Positions 52,583-62,950 are shown, counted from the stretch's first letter. The stretch: 64,000 bases of DNA from Conchocele bisecta (GCA_029237695.1 CM055279.1:5598323-5662322), one strand, 5' to 3'. Notes: generated by a model from the sequence alone, not told the origin. Numbers and translations: made by a program.

Positions 52583-52683
52583 ACAGTTTTGTTTATCACA
52601 GAAAATCCACTATCGTTATGAATCGTTTTGCAGTTGTACACAAAATCACATGGAAAATCCCGTCACAAACACAAGCGTGTGTA

Positions 52684-52740
52684 ATGCATCAGCCAATCAG
52701 ATTACAGTAGATAATGACCTCGCCGTCTGATTGGTTAATC
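52684..52740 (-). promoter_or_regulatory. Pair of opposed CCAAT boxes upstream of the carrier gene
   Basis: agccaatcagatta on the plus strand at 52691 and tctgattggttaat at 52727 (CCAAT on the gene strand, 52734-52730) face each other about 35 bp apart, 110-150 bp upstream of the start codon. NF-Y sites of this form and distance are common in animal housekeeping promoters. No TATA box was identified. Function is inferred. Confidence 0.45.
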
Positions 52741-53520
52741 GATACAGCAGGCATCGGTCATCGTCTGTTCACGTGGACCGATTGACATAACGACCTTGAA
52801 AATCTGGGGCAGAATTACAGTAAAGAACCTAATAATGCGCAAGTTTGTTTACATTGTTTCGCGGTGGGCGTAATGTAGATAAAAGATGAATGGTTTCCGG
52901 TGTATTTCGAACCCAAGTGTTTGGTCCGAAATATTAATCCATTCGCACACCAACCAACTCGTCCGCATTTTCGATATGTTGTTTGTGTAATGCAATTTTG
53001 TTTAAAGTCGAGCAATATATTGGTGTTTAACAATTTCAGCGAAACCTATCAAAACTTAAAGGTACATAGGCACAAAATGTTCTTTATAGAAATTAAATAA
53101 GTGTATAATTGTGTCACTATTCCACCAGTTCTAAAGATTACGAGTGGCATCTATACAGATATAATCATTTAGTAATATGTATTTTACTGATAGTGACGTG
53201 CGTTGGTATCAGGCTGTTTTCATATTCAAATGAGGCATGGTGTTTTTTAATTATTCATACTAATTAAATGCGTCACCTGAACAAACTATATTTTCGACAG
53301 ATTATAAAGTATGATAATTGCACATCAAACAATAAATACAGAGTATGTATACATAGTAATGTCCGTTAACATTGTAAGGAAAGACGGTTATCGCCCCTGA
53401 TATTAGTGTGGAAAGTTGCATCTGATATACAATGTAATAATAATTCCAATCAATACGTGGGGTAATTGTGAATGAGTGTTTATTTTGCCAGAAAATGTAT
53501 CAGAGGATGTCTTTGATATA

Positions 53521-55105
53521 TACTCAACAAAACTAGAAACGTCCCTGTTTTATAGCCGGTGTAGCTCTGTCTATGTATGTACCACATGTTCAAAGTACAT
53601 GTATTTTAAACCGTGGCGATGTTCAGAATACGATCGTGTAGAGTTTAGCCGATACACACGGTTTACATAGCGGCCAGTGACCGGAACGTTGATTTTTTGC
53701 ACGTGCACGCTATACTTGTCATCGATAAGGTGATTCAGTTCATGTCGTACCATTCATGCGATAGGGGCTATTCGGAAAATTAAAAAACTTTTTTAATTTT
53801 TCACTGTTTTCGATATGCCACGGCTTTCCGAAAACGAGCGAAATCAGGCAATTGGGATGCTTGCGGGTGGGATGGCCGCCAGGGCGGTCGCGCCTCGGTT
53901 TGGTTGCTGTCGGAAGACGATTGATCGTCTTGCAGCCCGGTACCAGCAGACTGGGGCTGTTCACGACCGGCAGCGACCTGGTAGGCCTCGTGTAACGACG
54001 GCTAGAGCCGATCGTTACATTACGTTGACGCACCTACTCGTCAACGTCGATTGGCAGCCACAGTCACTGCTAGGCGATACGATGTCTCAGGGCAGACCAT
54101 TCGCAACCGGTTACGTCGTAACGCCCAACCAATCCGGGCACGCCGCCCGTACACTGGTGGCAGATAATGACCCAACGTCACCGTGCTGCCAGACTGTTAT
54201 GGGCGCGACGTCATCTGAACTGGAGAAGGGCTGACTGGAACCGAGTTTTGTTCACCGATGAATCTCGGTTCACAGTTAGTCATGCTGACGGAAGATTACG
54301 GGTATACAGGCGTAAAAATGAAAGATTCACCGATTGTTGCATTGTTGAGAAGAACAGGTTTGGGGGAGGGAGCGTAATGGTCTGGGTTGGGATCATGGGA
54401 AACCGGAAGACAGATTTGGTTGTTGTACAGGGCAACATCAATGCACAACGTTATGTTGCAGATGTACTAAATGCACATGCCTTACCATTTATCCGTCAGC
54501 ATGGTCCTGGTGTGACATTGATGCACGACAATGCCCGCCCTCACGTAGCCAGGGTCACCACTCAATACTTACAGCAAAACAACGTCGACGTCATGCCATG
54601 GCCCGCGGTCTCCCCGGATCTCAATCCCATTGAGCACATATGGGATGAGCTGGGCCGCAAAGCACGAGCTAACCATCAGATTGACAATGTTCGCGATATT
54701 ACACGGGCGTTACAACGGGAATGGAGGAATTTGCCCAACGCACTGGTATTGCGTTACGTCACGTCGATGCGGCGTAGGATCATTGCATGCATTCATGCAA
54801 ATGGTGGCCACACTCGGTACTAACGAGATTTACTGAATTTGCCACATTACTTATTGAAATTCCATCTCTAAACATTAAGTAACACATTTCTGAGTTTTTG
54901 TGATTTTTGATTTTGACCCCTACCGCCCTTGGCCGGTTATCTCTCGAATATTTAACAAGATATCCAAATGCAATTTATTGGCTTTGATACAGAAACAGAA
55001 ATGAATGAACTTGTTTTTCCATTTTGATTTTTAAAAGTAACCCTTTCGGTTTTTGATGAATCTTTCCTTAAACATGGAGGGACGTTTCTAGTTTTGCTCA
55101 GTATA
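53521..55105 (+). mobile_element. Tc1-like DNA transposon, inactive copy, inside a family M MITE
   Basis: About 1.58 kb. Inverted ends tactcaacaaaactagaaac, then gtccct at the left, and the complement of tactgagcaaaactagaaac, then gtccct at the right. Both sit in a TATA context, so the exact border within it is ambiguous. TA targets, the size and the encoded DD34E transposase define the Tc1 group. The intact M element at 5551 reads ctctgatataaagaac across the site. Confidence 0.9.
53815..54823 (+). pseudogene. Tc1-like transposase, two frameshifts
   Basis: Frame 1 from 53815 encodes MPRLSENERNQAIGML, a helix-turn-helix region (CCRKTIDRLAARY) and the GRPR linker up to THL at about 54036. The family sequence continues in a second frame (RQRRLAATVTARRYDVSGQ to RARRPYTGG, about 54039-54160) and then a third from about 54164 (TQRHRAARLLWARRHL). 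Two frameshifts therefore break the gene. The catalytic domain in the last frame is open to the stop at 54821-54823, with D in FTDESRF, D in LMHDNARPH and E in NPIEHIWDE. There are 34 residues between the second D and E. It would cut and paste DNA at TA sites if intact; as it stands it cannot make the full protein. Confidence 0.9.
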
Positions 55106-55147
55106 TAAAGAATATTTTGTGCATACTGAGTGGGCATGTACCTTTAA

Positions 55148-55915
55148 CAAACTGACGTTTTCTGGGAAGACGTTAGTTGTTGTTTTTTTTGTGTTTTCTT
55201 TTCGAAAATTGTATTTTTTTATCGCCAATTGCGAAAGTGGCGATCACCAGCGGAATGCCTGGAGTAGATTGCAAGAGTTAGTTCGCAATTAGGCAGACGT
55301 ATGCAATTTAGAGAGGTGATGCTGTAACAGTTACAGTATATATATGCCCTATACTACAACGTTTGCCTGACCATCATAATATTTATCGAAATCATACGCG
55401 CCGGAAATATTTTATTCTGTAGAATTGTGGACTACTAGCGTCATCAAAATGTTATTAATTCAAATATGGCTCACGTGATAAGTGATGCCGATCACATAAG
55501 CTCGTATTTTCAGATACAAATTATTTTTTAGTTCATATTATAGCGGACAATGTGACGCACAATTTACCATTTTAATTAAATTGCTGTGTTAGACAAATAA
55601 CACCTATTTGTACATGTGTACCAGGGGCGTCGGAACAGGTCCGGCAGATCCGGCGATTGCCGGACCAATAATTTTGACCAAAATATTATTTGTTATTTAA
55701 ATATTTAGAATTCATATACACGCATATATATAAATTATTATTATTATTATTTGTATTATTATAAACATGAACTATGCATTTCTCAAACTGTTGACTTCAA
55801 ACATAAATTGCCGGTTTTGTTTTTCGTGTTGGCTAGAACTCGTTTGATAATATTTTATCAGCCGATGCACAAAATTCTAAAAAATATTTTTGCAATTTTT
55901 CTCATTTCTCACCAA
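55148..55915. other. Region upstream of the carrier gene, no gene recognised
   Basis: 55200-55245 repeats the gccaattgcgaaagtggcga hairpin piece of 23045. At 55622 ccaggggcgtcggaacaggt resembles a hAT-type end but has no partner. ATT repeats occur near 55740. Confidence 0.45.
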
Positions 55916-55917
55916 TT

Positions 55918-55994
55918 GCGTATGTTGTCACAACCTAGTTGAACCGTCTCGTCTCGACGAGACGGTTCAACTGAGTGGTAACAACATACACTTT
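55918..55994. repeat. P3 core palindrome
   Basis: gtatgttgtcacaacctagt and gaaccgtctcgtctcgacga, then the complement to taacaacatacacttt. The tip is expanded by a duplicated cgtct. No TTAA ends recognised; the variant with gttgaac is closer to the core of 3502-3577. Confidence 0.7.
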
Positions 55995-56750
55995 GTGAGT
56001 GTGGTGGACCACTCTTATGATGCTTCCGACGTTCCTGACAGTACTACAATGCTGAATTTGCAATAAATAGTAGAAATGTACACCGGGTATGGAAGGTGTT
56101 CGAGCCAATTCCCACATAAGCCGAATGGAATAGAAAAGTACATTTAATTAGTGTGCGGCTGCACATACCGCTTGTGTAATATCACATAGGCATTTTGTGG
56201 AATGAACGACAAATATCTCTTTTAAGTCATAACTCATTTTACTCTGATATTAAATATCTACAAGGTAGGACACTCACCATATTTTCAAACAACGGAAGTG
56301 GTACTAGTGTACCGGTTCCCAGCTCGCTAATACAAAAAATCGCCGAATAAAGATTTTTTACAAGTTACAAGGCACCTTTCTACGTTCTCGTAGTGAATTT
56401 ATTGTTTATTGGCATGTATTCCATGCATTTTTCGGCCGTTGTCTTATTGTTTCAAAATTTAAACGTTTTCAATCAAAAATCATGTCTAAACATACTGTGA
56501 CAGTGTCAATATTTTTGCTCCAAAATGCGCCAGAACGCTGGAAATGCGATGTAGATTTCAAAAAAAATCAGGGGTGGGGGGGGGGGGGAATGCCCCGGGC
56601 CCCCCTAGCGCTATCCCGAGCTCCGCACGGTATACGAACGAGCTAGTTACGCCTCCCCCCGTAACCCGAAATCCTGGATCCGCGCCTGCCACTATATACA
56701 GGCCTGTGTTGTTGAAAGGGTTATAAATAGTCTTATAATCTCTCGTTGTC
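55995..56750. other. Stretch without recognised gene
   Basis: A G-run at about 56573-56588, the possible transposon end aatcctggatccgcgcctgc at about 56670 and a P4 tail (tgttgttgaaagggttataa) at 56705 are the only patterns. Confidence 0.45.
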
Positions 56751-56754
56751 TCTC

Positions 56755-57040
56755 ACATTGAACAGTAACAATTCGTTCCCTCAATTGAACAATTCGTTCC
56801 CACGAATTAAGAATTCGTTCCCTCAGTTTAACAATTCCTTCCCACGAAATAACAATTCGTTCCCACGGGAACGAATTGTTATATCGTGGGAACGAATTGT
56901 TAATTCGAGGGAACGAATTGTTAAATTGAGGGAACGAATTGTCATTTCGTGGGAACGAATTGAACGAATTGTTAATTCGAGGGAACGAATTGTTAATTCG
57001 AGGGAACGAATTATTATTTCGTAGGAACGAATTAATAAAA
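56755..57040. repeat. Inverted tandem array of about 20-bp units (GGGAACGAATTGTTA)
   Basis: Four to five units of aacaattcgttccctcaatt type run one way, then from about 56873 eight units of gggaacgaattgttaattcg type run the other way, so the whole array is a hairpin. It ends ggaacgaattaataaaaaaa like 26850. ORFs of repeated RERIVNS residues are artefacts. Confidence 0.85.
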
Positions 57041-57149
57041 AAAATGAAAAGTCATGCAGAGCACGATGTTATTAGCCGATCAAATCAGGGTTCAATATAT
57101 GTCCGCATTTTAGTAGTTACTGAGTCTCGGGGGGGGGATGAATGAGCGA

Positions 57150-57320
57150 ATCAGTATTGGTGTTTAACGGCCTATCAACAGCTAAGGTCATTTAAGGCTG
57201 GGCCAACGGGTTGTACTATCCCGCATTAAACGGGTCCACGATGAGGAAAATTCCCAAAATCAGAACTCAATATTTCCATGCCACACCAGTCACTTTAGTA
57301 GCTCGGCCCCAAAGTAATAT
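57150..57320 (+). repeat. SINE-like element, family S1
   Basis: attggtgtttaacggcctat, cagctaaggtcatttaaggc and tgggccaacgggttgtacta give the uninterrupted TTAA used as the empty site for 20402. The tail ttcccaaaatcagaactcaa and ccacaccagtcact is shortened. Confidence 0.7.
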
Positions 57321-58595
57321 GATTTGCCATAACTTGGCATAAGCTTATTACTTCTTAATGGAGCATAACAGGTTAACGTTGTCACTTGTTTATCCCTTGT
57401 TTATCGAAGCTTACTCGAAGCTTACGTTCAACGGCCGCACAAACTCGATTGAACTGCACGCCTTCCAATGATTTAAATACGCAGCGCGTTTAAATAGTCA
57501 ATTACGTTTTTTTAATGTGCGCACTGGTAATTTAAAAAGGGGCCCATCCGTGATTTTTTGCGCGATGTCGGGCGCAAGACAATCAATAATTTGCGGCATT
57601 GACAATAATTAAGGGGGATTGCCGCAATCGCGCGTGCTGGATGCATCCCTGCCATCCCTGCATGATACGTAAACAAATCAAAGTTCGCTATGAAGGGCAA
57701 TTCTTCGTTTTGATTGGTGGAAAATTTTGTGAATATTAACTAGCGTCAAATGACGCGCATACGCGATCCAATGGGATAAACCCGAGATGCTGGGGTTGCT
57801 AGTCGGAGGAGATTTTGAGCAGAGGTCGATTATAAATTAGCCGAATAAACACATTTTACGCGATTATACGCGGCTGAAACTTTTTCTGTTTAATAAATAA
57901 AAGCTTTAAATTAGCCCAATAATCGGCGTATGTTGGCGTATATGGCCATTAGAGCCAACTATGGACTTCAAAAACAACAACTTCCGGGTTCAATCTCTTC
58001 CGGCGTTCAGCTCATTACGTATTCAAAATTGTGTTATTTGGCTATATTTAAAGTTTTAAACGGAGATAATTGCCAAAAATGCAAACTTTATCGGTTGATG
58101 CAATTTGGAAGTGATACAGCAAAATTCGCGTTCGTAGATTACCGAATAGCGGAGAAAAGGGTTGCTACAAACTTTTTCAGAATTCGATGGATGACCAATA
58201 TATTAGCCGATCTATAAATAGATCGGCTAATAAAAATCCATGTCCTCTGAGGGGCTCCGTAGATCAGCGATGTTCAATGCAGCGTGGCGTCTCTGGAACA
58301 TCGTCCCGCGCGTCCTTCCCGATCTCCTTAGTAATCGTTGCGCACGACTGTTATTTTCATTGGTGCTTCACACCGCACCGGCGTTAAATGTTTCAAATCA
58401 AAATTGGCGCCGGATTCCTGACGAATTCCCAGTCAGCTACATACAGAAGATATTGCATAAACCATATTTTCGTCTAGCAACTGGCGCAAGACTAGACGAA
58501 CATTTGTTTATGCGATAGAGCTGAGTGGAGTGGCATCTCGTCAGAAAACCGGTGCATTTTTTACGTGAAATGTTTTACGCCGGCGCGGAGTGCAG
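57321..58595. other. Stretch with ORFs but no recognised gene
   Basis: ORFs at 57930-58217 (95 codons) and 58240-58518 (92 codons) on the plus strand match no family that I know. Around 58190-58260 attagccgatctataaatag and ccatgtcctctgaggggctc resemble the outer ends of 26636-26882. A hairpin gcataaaccatattttcgtc with its near complement lies at 58453-58516. Confidence 0.45.
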
Positions 58596-58599
58596 TACC

Positions 58600-59230
58600 A
58601 GTGATTTCGACAGTATTGCACGATTTACACCGTCGATTGGTAGTCTGGGTAATTTAAGCCTTTCACCCATATGTATCCAACATTGACATTTCCATTACAA
58701 TTACAGGACTAAATTTCATTAATGAGAAATACAGATTCTGTTTTAGAATTAAAGAATATTGACAAATGCTGCAGATCCAGACGAGACGGCTCGAGCCGTC
58801 AGGCTGAAGTAACGTACAAAGTTAATATGATAAATACATTAAATATACATAAAAGCATCAATAAGTGAAAAATAAAATAAACCAAAACGAACTTATTTAC
58901 TCCCTCCTCTACAAAACATCGGTTATGTGTTATAGGAGGGAAAATAAATTTTGTTTAGATTATTGTTTTCACTTAATATTGATGATTTTAGTTGTATTTA
59001 ATGTATTTATAGACCTTGGTCCGGTACTTCAGCCTGTGCTCGAAACCGTCTCATATGTATCTGCAGCATTTGTCAGTATTGTTGAATTCTAAAACAGAAT
59101 CCGTATTAATGGAATTTAATCCTGTAATTGTAAAGGTAATGCAATGTTTGATACTTTGGTGAAAGGCTTAAATTACCCAGACTACCGATCGACGGGGCAA
59201 AGCGTGCAACACTGTCGATATCACTTTTAC
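58600..59230. mobile_element. Large foldback element, about 200-bp arms
   Basis: gtgatttcgacagtattgca at about 58600 pairs with tgcaacactgtcgatatcac at about 59225. The arms continue through accgtcgattggtagtctgg, ggtaatttaagcctttcacc and agattctgttttagaatt. The inner core has gacgagacggctcgagccgt. The spacer is itself partly self-complementary (cctcctctac / ataggaggg). The inner ends TTTAAGCCTTTCACC suggest a P4-like element within a longer inverted repeat. Confidence 0.7.
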
Positions 59231-59359
59231 TGGATCTGGATATACAGCGCATGCGCATGTTGGCTTTGGGGTATGTTATGGTTGAACTAGTTAAATTGAG
59301 TATCGTTCAACTCGGCGCTAGCGTGAGGCAATTCCGCCATTGACTGACGGAAGCTAACA

Positions 59360-59745
59360 CAGGCGTTCACACAAAAGAAAAGTGTAGATATTTTTATTCC
59401 TACGGTGTCCGTTATTATTGGCATAGTCCGTTACAGGACATTTGTGGAACACAGGTGGAAGACTCGGACCTAGGACCCAATACTTGTCGAAGATAGGACG
59501 CAATAAATGCCCACATTCGACCATTACACCAACCACACATTTCTGTTAGACTATGTATGCAGTTTTATACAACTACATAGTCAAACAGAAATGGATAGTT
59601 GGGGTAATGTTTTTCGAGTATTTGAAAAACATTACCACGCCACCCATTTCTGTTGACTATATACAGTGTTATAGAACTACCAAGTCAAACAGACATGGGT
59701 GGGTGGGTAATGTTTTTTTCGAATGGAGCCGAGTAGTATTCTAGC
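59360..59745. repeat. Series of related hairpins (catttctgttgactat)
   Basis: cacatttctgttagactatg, aactacatagtcaaacagaa, acccatttctgttgactata and ccaagtcaaacagacatggg alternate in direction, giving two adjacent hairpins. ggtaatgtttttcgagtatt and its complement aacattaccac lie between. No coding sign. Confidence 0.6.
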
Positions 59746-60117
59746 TGTGTTACAGAAATGAACAACACACGCTTTGCAAGGTACATTTTCTGGTAGCCAT
59801 GTTCGACGATTTTCATGAATCTGTGACTTCGTCTTGCAATAAAGAAGGGGGCTAACTCCACGATTGAGTTATATTATACTTTTATACAATACACCGACCC
59901 GAGTTGTCCTTCTTGATGGACGAAACTCCACAACTCTAAATAATCAATCTCGGCCCGGCTCTGGAATTACCTCCCTTAGTATCACCGATAATGGTTTTCA
60001 AAATAAGTCCTATATTCCGTAAATGACGGGCTGCCATCAACAAAACGAGTCGATGATATTCGTACCGTGTAAAGAGGTGTGTTCATGGCCTACATAATTA
60101 TATCCTACCGTCTTCGC
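59746..60117. other. Stretch without recognised feature
   Basis: No gene, exon or repeat family recognised. Confidence 0.5.
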
Positions 60118-60212
60118 CAGTTATATCACGGTTCATCCGCATGTACAGGAGATAATCCGCGAGCTCTAGCACGTGGATTATCGATCGTACATGCGGACGA
60201 ACGTGATATAAC
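60118..60212. repeat. Hairpin bordering the minisatellite
   Basis: agttatatcacggttcatcc and gcatgtac pair with gtacatgcggacgaacgtga then tataact. An inner pair gataatccgcgagctctagc / cacgtggattatcgatc follows. The minisatellite starts about 10 bp after it. Confidence 0.75.
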
Positions 60213-60222
60213 TGACATCTTC

Positions 60223-61365
60223 ATGTCCTTACATTGCCCATGTGCTGTGTAAATGTCCATACATTGTCCATGTGCTATGTAAATGTCCATACATTGCCCA
60301 TGTGCTGTGTAAATGTCCTTACATTGTCCATGTGCTGTGTAAATGTCCTTACATTGCTCATGTGCTGTGTAAATGTCCTTACATTGCCCATGTGCTGTGT
60401 AAATGTCCATACATTGCTCATGTGCTGTGTAAATGTCCTTACATTGCCCATGTGCTGTGTAAATGTCCATACATTGTCCATGTGCTGTGTAAATGTCCAT
60501 ACATTGTCCATGTGCTGTGTAAATGTCCATACATTGTCCATGTGCTGTGTAAATGTCCATACATTGTCCATGTGCTGTGTAAATGTCCTTACATTGCCCA
60601 TGTGCTGTGTAAATGTCCATACATTGTCCATGTGCTGTGTAAATGTCCATACATTGTCCATGTGCTGTGTAAATGTCCATACATTGCCCATGTGCTGTGT
60701 AAATGTCCTTACATTGTCCATGTGCTGTGTAAATGTCCATACATTGTCCATGTGCTGTGTAAATGTCCTTACATTGCCCATGTGCTGTGTAAATGTCCTT
60801 ACATTGCCCATGTGCTGTGTAAATGTCCTTACATTGCTCATGTGCTGTGTAAATGTCCATACATTGTCCATGTGTTGTGTAAATGTCCTTACATTGCCCA
60901 TGTGCTGTGTAAATGTCCTTACATTGCCCATGTGCTGTGTAAATGTCCATACATTGCCCATGTGCTGTGTAAATGTCCTTACATTGCCCATGTGCTGTGT
61001 AAATGTCCTTACATTGCTCATGTGCTGTGTAAATGTCCATACATTGTCCATGTGCTGTGTAAATGTCCATACATTGTCCATGTGCTGTGTAAATGTCCAT
61101 ACATTGCCCATGTGCTGTGTAAATGTCCTTACATTGCCCATGTGCTGTGTAAATGTCCTTACATTGCCCATGTGCTGTGTAAATGTCCTTACATTGCTCA
61201 TGTGCTGTGTAAATGTCCATACATTGTCCATGTGCTGTGTAAATGTCCATACATTGTCCATGTGCTGTGTAAATGTCCATACATTGTTCATGTGCTGTGT
61301 AAATGTCCATACATTGTCCATGTGCTGTGTAAATGTCCATACATTGCCCATGTGCTGTGTAAATG
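60223..61365. repeat. 30-bp minisatellite, about 38 copies
   Basis: The unit is tgtgctgtgtaaatgtcc, then A or T, then tacattg and one of tcca, ccca, ctca or ttca. It is almost free of length change for 1.14 kb. Because 30 is a multiple of 3 and the unit lacks stops in several frames, ORFs of 388-404 codons run through on both strands; these are products of the repeat. Variant order shows ctca units at every sixth position (units 20, 26 and 32), a partial 180-bp higher-order period. Confidence 0.97.
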
Positions 61366-61700
61366 CAGAAACGAAACTCGAAACTGTATCAAAGATGTGA
61401 TAATATATTATTTGTTGCTCACTGCATTTGCGCGTTAACATGTTTAACACGTTCTATTCTGGTAACATTGTTTATTTACGTGTGTACCCGATGAAGCTTA
61501 CACAAAGTGAAATGTCAGTCCAGTTGTCGATCTAAACATGGACCCAGTTCTGTTGGGAATAGCGAACGCCATGCCTGAACACAAGGCGTCAAGGGCCTGC
61601 ATCTGCAATACAGTCGAACCTCCCCGAACGGCCACCTCTCTTCAAGAACACCCTCTCTACAGCCACTATTTTATATCCTAAAGTGACGGTTTCCTCTGTA
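61366..61700. other. Stretch without recognised gene
   Basis: tacagtcgaacctccccgaa at about 61610 resembles a pogo-like end, faced by gtagagaggttgtaatgta at about 61921. Otherwise nothing. Confidence 0.45.
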
Positions 61701-61705
61701 TCTAA

Positions 61706-61884
61706 CCCTTAGACTGCTGAGCACGAACATTAACGTCTGATGTTACTCTGCCTTCTTTCTCAATAAAAACATGTTTTGACAGCATTTTAGAATCATTTCC
61801 TAAATGTTGCCAAAGCATGTTCCGATGAAAATTATCGAAGAAAATAAATAAACAGCTGACGACAAAATTTAATTCAGCATTAAC
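61706..61884. repeat. P1 MITE with eroded ends
   Basis: ctaacccttagactgctgag at the left, acatgttttgacagcatttt and gccaaagcatgttccgatga around a partly deleted hairpin, then cagctgacgacaaaatttaa. It lies between the two facing pogo-like ends. Confidence 0.6.
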
Positions 61885-61942
61885 CTCCCCACAACAGCCA
61901 CCTCTACATGGGTGGCTGTTGTAGAGAGGTTGTAATGTACTA

Positions 61943-62105
61943 TATGGCCGCGGCCCGCATATCGTGCCTGCAGGTCGTGTCCGCCGAGGTTTTGATAGTA
62001 TATCGAAAACTTGAACCAAACACTTTAAATAATCCGGACGCACGTACGACGTACGCCAATGAGCCGACTATATCGCGCTGTCTACAAGTGGGCAAGACAA
62101 TACAA
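61943..62105. repeat. ACTAGATGGCCG-type element, short uninterrupted copy
   Basis: tatggccgcggcccgcatat, gtgtccgccgaggttttgat, cgaaaacttgaaccaaacac and ccgactatatcgcgctgtct then gtgggcaagaca. At 163 bp it gives the basic form of the elements at 34456 and 31718. Confidence 0.6.
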
Positions 62106-62116
62106 TAAGCGTTTAA

Positions 62117-62343
62117 CTCTTTGAACCCGAAAGCCCGCTATATCGGTTAATGCAAGCAGTGCAGATCGTAACGAGCCGTCTCATCAGGATCTACACTGTT
62201 TGAAAGTAATTTTCATAATTTTGAAAACAAAAAACACCCCCTTTTCATAAATGGACTAGTCTGAAAATTATTTTGTGACAATTGGATTGGTTGCAAAATT
62301 AACATGTCAAAATCCATTCCAGTTACTCTATAGGGTGAAAGGA
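62117..62343. repeat. TTAA MITE, family P4 (complete)
   Basis: 227 bp between TTAA at 62113-62116 and 62344-62347, ends CTCTTTGAACCCGAAAGC and AGGGTGAAAGGA. Interior gcagtgcagatcgtaacgag, ggactagtctgaaaattatt and ggattggttgcaaaattaac. It reads unbroken across the point where 22175 inserted in another copy. Confidence 0.8.
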
Positions 62344-62347
62344 TTAA

Positions 62348-62950
62348 CTTTAATTAATGGCACTGTAAAACAATGGAACAATTACAAGACTGATACCATG
62401 GCGCCATCACTGTATTTTATTTTTCCTGTTGTTTTATTATCGCTGATGGTACTACATGTATCTGTTCATGACTGAACAACGCACCCACAATTGTAAGAAA
62501 TATGACGTAGTACAAATGGACATTTAAACATTACACTATCCCTCCCACCTGCTTTCGTAGAATACAATACAATATATATATAATATACACGTATTGTACT
62601 GTACTACTGTAAGAAAACAGGTGGTGGGATAATGCAGCATTTTTTTTTATAATGTCCATTTTATTTTGGTGAAGAGGGTGTGTGTTACGGTCTGAGTTTT
62701 TACTCGTGTGCGCACATAAACATGCCTCGGTCTGCTCATACGTCTGGTTCAAACATATTTTCCTGCTCTATTTAGACAATATACCGTAGTTTCAAGATAT
62801 ACACGGGTTTGGCTACAAGTTTTAACAACTACAGCTACAGCCCTTCCCAATACGTCTAAAATACATTAATACATTGACGTCTTTCTAAACTTTAGAGATG
62901 TTCCACGTAATAATTGAATTAAAATTAAAATACATGTAATATTAAATACC
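62348..62950. other. 3' flank of the right-hand gene
   Basis: Minus-strand sequence downstream of the stop at 62951. A possible polyadenylation signal (AATAAA on the minus strand, ttttatt at about 62658) lies about 290 bp beyond the stop. 62530-62760 holds a loose inverted repeat (tccctcccacctgctttc / gaaaacaggtggtggga). Confidence 0.4.

Larger units (their letters stand above)
53060..55143. repeat. Family M MITE interrupted by a Tc1 element
   Basis: TTAA at 53056-53059, aggtacataggcacaaaatg at the left and ttgtgcatactgagtgggca then tgtacct before TTAA at 55144-55147. Apart from the Tc1 insertion the copy aligns with 5551-6030 throughout. Left of it, 53009-53050 carries an S1 fragment. Confidence 0.8.

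Noticed and set aside
51048..51368. 106-codon minus ORF overlapping exon 2
   Set aside because: Different frame from the carrier sequence and built from an H3 MITE plus the shadow of exon 2.
52084..52110. Possible mariner end (acgaggggtgcccaaaatgt)
   Set aside because: No matching inverted end or transposase found nearby; left as a note only.
57930..58518. Two ORFs of 92-95 codons
   Set aside because: No known domain, no splice context, and the interval carries hairpin and transposon-end sequence; not enough to call a gene.
60126..61450. Four overlapping ORFs of 388-404 codons on both strands
   Set aside because: They are forced by a 30-bp repeat without stops in those frames; no non-repeat protein sequence or domain is attached.
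62535..62560. Candidate first exon of the carrier (gcaggtggg donor-like on the minus strand)
   Set aside because: No upstream ATG in the right frame and no carrier motif; the exon at 52545-52582 fits motif, phase and start.
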